Origin: Apostichopus japonicus
Taxonomy: Eukaryota; Echinodermata; Holothuroidea; Aspidochirotida; Stichopodidae
Length of the DNA stretch: 64,000 nt
NCBI RefSeq assembly: GCF_037975245.1
Contig: NC_092569.1
Location: forward strand, 19,399,501 to 19,463,500
Direction of reading: 5' to 3'
The translations under genes were made by a program, and so were the position numbers. Shown here piece after piece: positions 12,501-21,504 of this stretch (positions are counted from its first letter, which is position 1; every line of letters starts with the position of its first letter). The notes below the pieces were generated by a model, which was given only the letters and a program-made list of their open reading frames with translations, did not search any database and had not been told where the DNA came from.

Positions 12501-13390
12501 TATATTCCTAACTATTACACGGTAGCTGCTCTTGTAGAGGAAAGCCGAATCTCCTTTAATACTACACTGAAACAGAACTGTTCTGTATGACAATTGTCCT
12601 CTATTTCCAGTTTTTAAAAGGTTATAGATAAAAAATAAAACCAGATAAATAGATGACAAAACAAACTTATTAAAAATGAGGACACATGAATAAACTTCCT
12701 TTAATTTACAAACGGCCAGAACTCTTGCGGTAGTTAGGAATATTACGATGAAAGGAGCGCATACCTCGACCATGTAGGAATGAATTTTATCATTGATGTC
12801 ATCATATAAAAAAAATCGTTACAACCCCCACCTCAAAAAAAAAATTATATATAAACACTTCCACAATATTAACAAAAGTTCAACAAAAGAATAAGCCTAA
12901 CATAATAGTTGATGACCCCTTTCCCTTCCCCCTTCCATTTCTACATATTTTCGTGTTAATAAGCATAGATAATACACGACGTTTAGTTTAACATACGTTA
13001 ATCAAAATCAAAATCACATGTAATTTCTAATTATTGGAATAACATTTCGCTTAGTATATTGAATCGAATTAATGAACTAATTTTTGAATTTCTTTCTGTT
13101 TCTCATTCTTTTGTTTTTATTCAACAGGTGATTCACTGACCTACCATAATGACCAACCGTTCACTACACGAGACAACGATAACGATGATTATGACTCTAG
13201 TGATTACAGCTCTGAGAATAACAACTTAGCCCGTAATTATGATGGTGCATGGTGGTACCGTGATTATTATCATTCATCTCTAAACAGTCCCTATGGGAGT
13301 TATTACTTTTATTGGTATACCCTTCCAGGTGATTATTATTACATTAAATTTACAGAGATGAAAGTTCGCGCAATCGATGAAGAACCATAG
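3427..13390 (+). CDS. Gene 1: secreted fibrinogen-related protein, half FReD-TIL-EGF-FReD (8 exons)
   Basis: Join 3427-3510, 6798-6843, 8186-8352, 8838-9102, 9945-10180, 10459-10779, 11256-11520, 13128-13390, giving 548 aa. All introns are GT-AG and all phases match. Order: hydrophobic signal peptide (1-28); linker (29-43); N-terminal half of a fibrinogen C-terminal domain (about 54-187); TIL-type cysteine domain (about 196-247); VWC-like/EGF-like cysteine segment (about 270-323); full-length FReD (about 331-548). FReD landmarks are FEVYC, GGGWTVFQRR, NFWLGNEKI, the acidic calcium-site run DNDND (477-481), GAWWY (501-505) and FTEMKVRAID. Two Cys that normally close the second FReD disulfide are Leu495 and a non-Cys after WWY. 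FReD proteins of this kind (ficolin, tachylectin, FREP) are secreted lectins, so carbohydrate recognition is a family-based guess. The start is the ATG giving the signal peptide; there is no ATG further upstream in that frame. Introns hold no other gene that I can see. An ATTAAA lies about 50 nt after the stop. Confidence 0.85.
6798..6843 (+). CDS. Gene 1 exon 2, 15-residue linker
   Basis: 46-nt exon between TTTACTCAG and GTGAGT, encoding SNQQLFVGATEGKGH plus one base (phase 1). It is conserved at 25073-25118 and 47899-47944. Function unknown; it separates the signal peptide from the first FReD half. Confidence 0.75.
8186..8352 (+). CDS. Gene 1 exon 3, start of half FReD
   Basis: Acceptor CTCTACAG, donor ACG|GTACGT, phase 0 at the end. 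Encodes the A-subdomain start with YPRDCQEVLHRC, SSGVYLIKPDGYAEPFEVYC and DDGGWT. It corresponds to the 3' half of exon 6, which ends at the same GGWT position in the same phase. Confidence 0.85.
8838..9102 (+). CDS. Gene 1 exon 4, middle of half FReD
   Basis: Encodes IIQRRFDGTINFNRSWEDYQ, LWIGNKRLSYLTNQKRYQLR and the FRISDD region. Two sequons are present (NRS, NRT). Length (265 nt) and end phase are identical to exon 7. The FReD stops here: no exon equivalent to exon 8 (calcium site, ligand pocket) follows before the TIL exon. Confidence 0.85.
9945..10180 (+). CDS. Gene 1 exon 5, TIL cysteine-rich domain
   Basis: Acceptor CTGTTAG, donor AAA|GTAAGT. Encodes a trypsin-inhibitor-like (TIL) cysteine pattern with WCPTN, CQLCEATCADPESC, CKGSHSCVCPEGF and EDCGC, followed by the start of a VWC-like stretch. 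TIL domains occur in protease inhibitors and in large secreted multidomain proteins (von Willebrand factor, zonadhesin). Here it lies between the two FReD units. Confidence 0.8.
10459..10779 (+). CDS. Gene 1 exon 6, VWC/EGF-like segment and start of full FReD
   Basis: Encodes EGGIYVSPNCDKKCSC, then an EGF-like stretch with CDPNADC and CYCPPGYSGDGTQC, then the FReD start PSDCKELYNNGERTSGVYEI to DGGGWT. Exon of 321 nt, phase 0 on both sides. The conserved FEVYC cysteine pairs in known FReDs with the Cys of SDC. Confidence 0.85.
11256..11520 (+). CDS. Gene 1 exon 7, middle of full FReD
   Basis: Begins VFQRRVDDSQDFYLYWDDYK and includes NFWLGNEKIYSLTNQRQYEL and AKYEFFRISDENDNFRLD. 265 nt, ends phase 1 at GATGCAG|GTAGGT. 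Confidence 0.87.
11850..12037. repeat. 94-bp near-perfect tandem duplication in gene 1 intron 7
   Basis: Two copies of a unit beginning cccgccatattatacagtat and ending gacaagataga, 94 bp apart, seemingly identical including an internal A run. The corresponding region of gene 3 intron 7 (about 53012-53105) has one copy, so the duplication is specific to gene 1 or is an assembly artefact. Confidence 0.85.
13128..13390 (+). CDS. Gene 1 exon 8, calcium-site and ligand-pocket part of FReD
   Basis: Acceptor TTATTCAACAG, stop TAG. Encodes GDSLTYHNDQPFTTRDNDND, an inserted Asp/Ser/Tyr stretch, then NNLARNYDGAWWYRDYYHSS and FTEMKVRAIDEEP. The usual NCA and WWYxxCH cysteines of FReDs are replaced. Confidence 0.87.
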
Positions 13391-16300
13391 ACCCACAACG
13401 GATTGAATGGAACTATAGCACAAGAACAGTTAACAACAATTAAAATATATTAATGTATTGGTTCTATGTGTTGTGTATCGTCATGACAACGCTTTTATCA
13501 TAAATTATGTTACAAAACATGCTGACATTTTTTCTTTTCTTTTAAGTTGAGTGTAAAGTGAGACAGAATTTTCATCCCATGCAAATGATTGATAACTATT
13601 CACAATGTTTTCACCCCCCCCCCCTCCCAAGGTTCTAAATGTTTAAACTTTGAGTTATGTTAATTTTCCAATCGCAGACATAAAAAAGAGAGACATTTGT
13701 TAGTTTACATAATAAACGAAAAACCATTATATAAGCAAACATGTGAGACCTTTCAGAGCTTGTGATTTGCAGAATTCTATCTAAATTATACCATTTTGTC
13801 TTCTGTACACCTTCCTGTTTAGTGTATTTATATAACATCCATCGAATCGTCACACGTCCATATTAGTTTATAGATATGCCTAACTTTAACACGTTTATAG
13901 TCGTTTTTTTATACACGCCTAACCTTAACATGTTTATATAGGGAGGGGTTTTAACAATTTCCCGTTTGTTTTATTTTCTATGTTATTCTTTCACCATTAT
14001 TAAGTCTCAAACGAAGTCAATAGAGCGCCCCCTTTGAATATTCTTAATTACTCAAACCCGTATCACCGGTGTATAAGTGTTATTTAGTGAAGTTCCGAAC
14101 GCTCCAATCTCCAGAACAAGCGGCTGGTTTGAAGATAAGTGGTGAGGTAGGTCTCCTGCCCTCAGCAAAACAAAAGATCGACTAAAATATAAATATTACA
14201 ACCATTTTCTAATAAATTTTCCAGGTTGTAAATATGTTAATATAACTTAAAGATGTGATTTTAAACACATTTTTTGCAACTAAAATAGTACGTACCAACA
14301 TTCATCATGACTGTAATAATTCCCCTGTCATAGTATGGCAACAACACATTAATTATTTACGAACGAAAATATAGCACTTTATAAGTTCTTAACTCTTGGT
14401 TACCGTATTCCTTCATCAACGATGACATTACACTTCAAAATGTCTTCATGACTCATCTCTTATATACGTTTCTTTATACGTAAAATGTTTAATGATGGCT
14501 TTACTTTTTCTTTTCTTTTAACCAAAATTGCAGTTCGGATCATTCCATGCCCTTTGGTATGAATATTGAATATAATTCACAACAAAATATACTAATTGTA
14601 TACTCTGGCAAATTGATCCCAGCCATCTAGAGAAATAGCATTAAAATGTTCTTACATGGAAATGACACTTAATTACTTTCACGACAGCATCCAGAGCTTT
14701 CTCTCCTGACACGTGTCTCTCAACAAGATGCGACGACGATAGACCTAAACATCCAGACAGTGGAAACAAAAAAGTACGTTCACAATTTATCTACTGCCAC
14801 ACACACTAATTAATATTTGCCTTCATACAAACAGCCCACCCACTAGATTACTATCTCTTGGTGATTTCTGGTGAATGAAGTTACAATAATCAGGGGCTTC
14901 TTCATTTTTTTTTTTTTTTAAGATTACCTCCTCTGTATGGAAACTAATTTCGGAGTGTCTTCCAGAATATCCCTAACTTCGCCTTCCGAAAATAAGAAAT
15001 GACATTTTAATTAACAAAGCCAAACCCGCTTAAGCTGCTTATTTACGTGACCAATTCCGGTCATCAGGACATTTTGAGAAGCTGGTGTATAAAAAAAAAG
15101 GTTTTTATACAAATACTCTACATATTAAATAAATCCAAACAAAGCATAACCTGGCGCTTAAATCCAGTCTTTCGTGAATTTTCTTTAGGGAATACTGGGT
15201 TAACCAAATACTTGAACATCTCTAGCCGCGGTAAGGCTATCAATATATCCAAATATTATTTTTAAACGCATGAATTACAGCCTCTAAGATTAACCGTGAC
15301 GCTGTTTATGTATGATTTTAAAAACGCATAACTCTAACATTTGTATAGTCGTTATAAAATACGCCTTACCCTAACAACTTTTGTCAAATGGCCTTACCCG
15401 ATCATGTGTTAAGCATGAAAAAATAAACTTGTTTATAGGTACGTAATATATATATATATATATATATACATATAAATCGTATATTGAATTAATTTAACTA
15501 ATGAGACATCCCTGTCGGTGAGAATCTACAATGACATCCTTTCAGCATAAAAATCAATTCCAAATCATATTACTGTATCGCGTACTCAAACTCAGTTTCA
15601 AACGACGTACATATGATTTCAAAGGAGGCGCTGTGTGATTCTAATTTCTCTCGACTCGGGGCAGTTTTGAAGATTTTGGGACTGGCGTCCTGAGCCCCGG
15701 TGAGGTGGTCTCATATTTAGTGAATGCAATGGAAATAATGCCCACACCGAGATTTACACATCCACTTCGACCGGGGTTCTAGTAGCCAATGTTGTTATTA
15801 GTTTTGTTTTACATTTGACCATGTGACGTCATCACTGACGAAGGTACTACAAGACAACGCCAGATACACATCCTACAAGTTCATCGGCTTTAGGTTAAGG
15901 AGAAGCAGACTGCCTGGTACACATTTTGTTCATACACAGACACATAAAATCTCACACACTTATCTCCATGATATATAAATTTTAGACCTCTATGTCCCAA
16001 ATGGTAAATCTACCCCATTTGATTTTATCACACTAAGGAATCCTTCCTCCAATGTCCACCAGTTTCAGTTACAAGTTCTGCTACAACTTTTATTTAGCCA
16101 CCTTCCAAAATCCCTTTTCCAACAAAATGAGATAAATGCATTGCTCTTAATATAGATAGTCTAAAATCCTGATCTCCCTCTTTCCTTCCCATCGCACCCC
16201 TTTCCCTTCCCTTCTGTCCCTCTCGCTCTTCCCTCTCCCCTCTTTCAGTACCCACTCTTCTCCCACTTCCCCTCCCTTCCTCACGGTAGCCTTTGTAAGT

Positions 16301-17597
16301 CGCTGAAGAATCACAAACTGTCTGTATTTCTACACATAGTCAACCAGGGCAATATTTGCTGATTCTACGACTGGAAGTCAATAAACGTGCTGTAGGCTGT
16401 ACTGTATATTATCGCTTGGCGATTGCTGTGCAGCGCCCCTATTCAATCAGCCAACGCTCGACATACAAAAACAGTTACATTTGTACAGCTGCATATGTTA
16501 TGGAGATTTGCTTACCATAGTATCCTAACCCAATCACACTTCACGTACAGTAAAGATATGACAGAAACCGTTAACAGTAATTAAACTAATAATAACAGTT
16601 AAATTGGGATCGGAATGGCCGTTCTAACCAAACCGTGGGAGAAAATGGGTCAGACAATCAGAGAGTGTTGTCAACAAGGTGGAAGCAGCATGTAAGTGCC
16701 TAACCTCGAAGTCCTTGGCTTACGTTAGCCTAAAAAAAAACTTAGACAGGCCCAATACAAATATACTGTATCATTTGGTATGTCTAACATAGGCTTATAC
16801 TAAGTATATTGTCCTAGGATTTAACTTTCAGTGATGCGTTACTTAGTCATACTTCATCCATAAGAATGACTGATGGTAATTATTGTAGAGCGCATGCGCG
16901 CCACAATATTAGATGCAAGCTGAACATGCACTCTTCATAGCAATCACAAATTCACAGGTTGGCTACACCAGGAAAAAAATCCATGTATGGCATACATTAC
17001 TTGTTTAGGATGATGATAAACCAGGGTCAGTAAATGGACCAAGCAGTTTTTAATAGACCGGAGGGTGTTACATTTGCAATGATAGACCAAAGGTCTAAAG
17101 GTATTCGTTAGATTAATCGTCCATTAGGCATTCGGTGCAAAGCACCGTATGTTCGTAAAATTTCGTTAACTAGGCGAGGTTACAGTAACATTACAGACAT
17201 TACAGAGCTTGTAATTGCATGGTGGCCTTGTACTTTCTAGTTGGTATTATAGAAAAACAGTCTTGAAAAGGAACAGCCGTAATATACTTAAAACTGGCCC
17301 AAAGTTAGTAGGACTATATAGGCCTAGCTGTAGTATCTGCAGTATTCTACTACAGTGCACTGTACTGTAGGCTAGGTATAGTAACGGATAGTTACGTTAA
17401 TTTTATGCTACCGTGTTACGTAAGCACAGTGCAAACGCAAGTGCTCATGATAAGTTAGGCCTCATGTGCCCACTGATGCAAATGTTATCAAAATTAGCTA
17501 CATGACAGAAATGTCAGTTGCAGTTCGCCAATATAAATTTCATACTAAAATACAAAGAAAGTTGTACTATTTACCCTGCTAACCTTCAAAGTCGTCT
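13391..17597. other. Spacer after gene 1, no gene seen
   Basis: Contains the 3' untranslated region of gene 1, a poly-C run near 13613-13625, fragments of an AAATACGCCTTACCCTAACATG minisatellite (about 13868-13945 and 15325-15425), an AT microsatellite (15446-15468) and a CT-rich stretch (about 16180-16270). Blocks recur in the spacer after gene 2 (about 33780-35880) and after gene 3 (about 55420-57735), so the spacer duplicated with the gene. Short open frames are not kept between the copies. Confidence 0.65.
15446..15468. repeat. (TA)n microsatellite
   Basis: About eleven uninterrupted TA dinucleotides in the spacer after gene 1. Confidence 0.9.
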
Positions 17598-18363
17598 GTG
17601 ATAATGGCGTATAAAATGGTGGGTGGACGGTACGTAGTTTGAATTAAAATATTGATGCCAAACATCAGCCGAAAATTCAGCTTTCACACCTAAATGAGCA
17701 AAGTTTTGTACTGTGATCTCTCATGTTCCCCTAATCCTTTACACTATTTTATGATCATGTTTACTTTTTTTCTTCTTTTTTTTCATCTTTTTAAAAAAAA
17801 AAATTTGATCACAATGTACATTCCAAGCTAAAATACAAAGAAAGTTTTCCTATTTACTCTGCTAGAACTCGCTTCATTTGTTATTTTTTTCCAGAATGTA
17901 TCTTAATATGCATATCAAATATTACTTGCATTCACTTCCATTGACAAACTCCGAAACCTATAGTAGATTTTCAGACGTCATCAAAAATCCCGCGGACACA
18001 CCCAAAATTTCTTACGAACCACATTGGAGTTGACCACGAAGACTAGTTTAAAAATTGATTTGTTACGCAAACCATCAACAACAAAAAAGATATCCCTGTT
18101 GCCGTATGTAACATATGTAGGTACCAAATAGTCGACAAAACTTTGAGATTTTAAGATTGGCTTGATTTTTTGCTATTGTGAGGGCTTTCCCTAAGAGGAA
18201 ACATTATATTAGCATATACATTTTTTGACGGGGGAGGGGGGGGGGGTTGGATATCAACAGACAAATATGAATGAACTCAAAATATTGGTGGTGGTAAACA
18301 CTTTCAAATTACTAAATGTCTGTATGTTCCTTCAGAACTGAATCTTTACGTCGATTGTTAGAG

Positions 18364-18571
18364 GTATTCCAGCGTCGCGTTGATGATTCAGAGTACAATT
18401 ATCTTTATTGGGATGACTACAAAATTGCCTTTGCTGATCGAATTCAGAATTTCTGGCTCGGAAATGAAAAGATATATATCGTGACGACCCAAAGACAATA
18501 TGAACTCTGGATCGACTTTGTTAACCTTTAAGGTGATTCTTACTACGCCAAATACGATTTCTTTCGTATCT
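18364..18571 (+). pseudogene. psi1 exon 7, first part, with in-frame stop
   Basis: Clear match to exon 7 of genes 1-3 at both DNA and protein level. The acceptor-like TTAGAGGTATTCC is weakened and a TAA falls after DFVNL. Similarity breaks off after tttctttcgtatc, where the LINE fragment begins. Confidence 0.85.
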
Positions 18572-19264
18572 TGGATATTCTGCAATTCTAATTTATTGAT
18601 GGAGAAGCACATTTCACACATTTGCAGATCTGGTTTTTGCCACCTTCGGAATACTAGTCGTCAGCTCAAAAACTGGTCATTGCTTTAGTTTCGTCGAGAA
18701 TTTATTGGTGTGATTCACTGATCGCTGGACTTCCTATCTGTAAGTTGGAACCTTAAATTGGCGTTCAGAATACTGCCGCCAAAATTGTAGTTGAAGCTCG
18801 TGGTACGACCATATCACAGACATTTTTATCAGATTTCATTGGTTACCTTTTTGTTCAAAGAGTTTCAAATTATTGTTGTTAGTTGAAAAAAGCCCCTCAT
18901 GGCCTAGCCCAGCTTTATTTATGTGAATTGGCTCAGTGGTTAGTTCCTGTTCGAAGTCTTCGCTAAGGTTCTATATATATATATATATATAGCGAAAAAG
19001 AAGTCTGTCACAGAGTCTAAGAGTAATGGAACATTTTTATGAGATTTTATATAAATATCATGCTTTTGATAATTTAGGTCCACGACGTTTCAACGCTTCT
19101 CCTCCATATGTCCGTTCTAGTCAAACTCATAACGTCTTTAAAAGTCGCATCAAAACACATTTATGCAAAATTCCTTTAATCTCTAATTTTTGTACTTTCT
19201 GTCATTTAAAAAGTTTATTGAGTTTCAAACATTAAAAATAATTTTAATATTGTTATTATTCCTA
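18572..19264 (+). mobile_element. Degenerate non-LTR retrotransposon 3' end inserted in psi1 exon 7
   Basis: The + strand translation shows the hallmark tail of LINE reverse-transcriptase proteins in broken frames: HGLAQLYLCELAQ, then GPRRFNASPPYVRSSQTHNV and FKSRIKTHL. Several stops and an internal AT repeat (18971-18991) disrupt it. A sister copy lies at 35905-36322. The clade (CR1/L2/Rex type) is not resolved. Confidence 0.65.
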
Positions 19265-20560
19265 CAAGTGACGGGAACGACACCGACAGGCTAGATGTCG
19301 GAATGACGGAAATGTAGCTAGGTATTTAGTTCCTGAATTATCAGTCCTACCGTCAATGGTGCATCATATATTATGTTTATTGAAAAACTCACTGATAGCA
19401 ATATATATTCTGTTTTGTCTCTGTTGAAAATAAACTGATTAAGAAATCGATTGTAGATTCTGGTAATTTGTAATTTGGTATTATTTTTTTGGATCCAGAT
19501 AAGGAGTTACCTGTTGTGCAAGAAGACTAATTTTTACCTGTTACAAAGATCTCTCCGGCCAAATAGCTAGTAGACCAGTGCACCTATAAAAAATTCAGGC
19601 TTTCAAAGTTAAGGCACTTCAGTTAGTAACATATAAACCCGTCATATTATTCATAACCAAATTATTTATTTTATTATTGGAAAAATGCACAAACAAAGAG
19701 AAAAGATTAGTAACCACACGCATTCGAAAGAAAGATGGATATTCATAGTTAGTTTGAATGTAATCAGACATGTAATTTAAGAACCAATCATTTTACAAAT
19801 ATATTACCCAAAAGGAAGATACGAAAGTATCAAAGTGCAGAATGATATGTACCCTACGCAAATCATCACACACACGCATACGCATACGCACACCCAAAAC
19901 CATGCGTGCAAGCAACTACTTACATGCTTGACTAGAAAAACGTCGTCTTAAAATATCATTGTATTGGAAGGATTAAACTTTTGTCATGTAAGAAAAGAGG
20001 GCTTAAAGGTGTCCACATCGTAAATGAAATATATTACAGACTATAACATTACAATGGGCATAGGCAAATATACCGTATCTGGTCTTGTATAGGAAAACCA
20101 AAAGGCTTGTAACTTTTAAGTGGAAAATTTTCTTTATTCCCCGTTTATTTTTTAAACGTATGAATAAAATAAATAAAGGCTATATCAAAAACAATATAGA
20201 TCACAAACTAAACTATTGGAAATGAGCACACATGAATGCACTTCCTTTAATTTACGACAGACCAGATCAAGGGTCTCTAACGTTACTTATGAATATTATG
20301 TTGTAAATAGCGTATACCTCGATCATGTAGGTAATTAACTTGAGAATTAAACAATATTAGCAATAGTTCAGTAGCATAACAAAATATATATATGTCTACA
20401 TACATACAGGAGTTGATAATCCCTTCCAATTTCTTGTATTTCCGTTTAGTACTGATAAAATAAATAACACTGACATTATTCTAACACATGTCAATAAACA
20501 TTTGTAATAAAACTATTTTTTCATTGCAATGGTGCATGGTAGTGCATTAACCATTTTTGT

Positions 20561-21423
20561 TGTTCAGTGACGATAAGTAGTGTAATAGGTAGAAAAGTTA
20601 ATCGATTTCCTATTCCTAATGAAAGTGTGCAGAAACGTCACGGATGGATTGTAAAAAAAACCGGAGCTCTATGTTTGTTTTACAAACTCGTACGTCGGGT
20701 ACACTGTCATATTTAGTGATATGATTGAGGAAACACGTGAAAACAGGATTGAGCTGTTTAAACCTTCCGTATGTATCTATCATCACCAATGAAACGAAGT
20801 ACGACATGATAGGCAGTAGCATTGAATGTCAGATCGGAGCCCTGCAGGGGAAACATGCCAACGAATGCCATGTGTTCCATATGTACCACACCAATCATTA
20901 TCCAAGGACCTCGATATTGTAACCCAATGGTCAAGCATTCCCTCTCCTTCCCATGCACCCAGTAATACCTGACCATAACAGTATGTAGTTACTCGAAGCA
21001 TCTTTAATGGTTTCCTAAGATATCCGTAAACGGAAATAGACAGAACAATAGGATACATGTATACTTTAGGTAGCACGTATTCGTTAAAGTCTTTCCTCAA
21101 ACGTGTGGATGTTTTCAGAATCTATTTATTTCCGGAAACACGGTTACCTGGCATTTAATATATATACTAGCAAGACGGAAACTTCCTTATTGATTATCAC
21201 AATATTTCGCCAATCGACCTTTTAACCTTCATGTATCCTGTTGGACACAGTCTTCAGCTTCTAAATCTCCTGGATACCTTTGTTCAATATCTACTGACCA
21301 AGAAAAGGAAGTGAATTGATGACAAAAGCACCACAGGTGATTTTGCTGTAAGTCAGCAATGCTCTCAAATAAAATACATTTCATTCGTGTTGTCATTCAT
21401 ATTATAACCAACCATTCATAATA
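20561..21423. promoter_or_regulatory. Upstream region of type-B first exon (gene 2)
   Basis: About 0.86 kb that is strongly conserved at 43640-44510 in front of gene 3 and not recognisable in front of genes 1 and 4. It should contain the type-B promoter. Overlapping short frames on both strands stay open in both copies, which I attribute to recent duplication. No core promoter element could be fixed. Confidence 0.4.
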
Positions 21424-21504
21424 ATGGACTGTTTTCTTGTCCGAGCAGTGCTTGTATCTTTCCTATGTACAGTGACGATCGGTCTCACTTTGGCAGACGG
21501 AACG
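21424..21504 (+). CDS. Gene 2 exon 1, type-B signal peptide
   Basis: 27 residues, MDCFLVRAVLVSFLCTVTIG then LTLADGT, a classic signal peptide with an Ala-containing cleavage region. Donor ACG|GTGAGT, phase 0, so it is exchangeable with the type-A exon. The gene 3 exon differs by three residues. Confidence 0.82.

Larger units (their letters stand above)
17598..20560 (+). pseudogene. Decayed fibrinogen-related gene copy (psi1)
   Basis: Remnants in the order of the intact genes. The 3' end of exon 3 and start of intron 3 lie at about 17598-17940 (match around gtgggtggacggtacgtag). Exon 4, exon 5 and the coding part of exon 6 are missing. Intron-6-like DNA follows, then the first part of exon 7 (about 18364-18571: VFQRRVDDSEYNYLYWDDYK, NFWLGNEKIY) with an in-frame TAA where intact copies have a Tyr codon. 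A LINE 3' end interrupts exon 7; its second part resumes at about 19265-19318. Intron-7-like DNA (19323-20520) and a short possible exon-8 scrap (about 20528-20550, like the GGTGCATGGTGG motif) follow. It cannot encode the protein. Confidence 0.75.
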
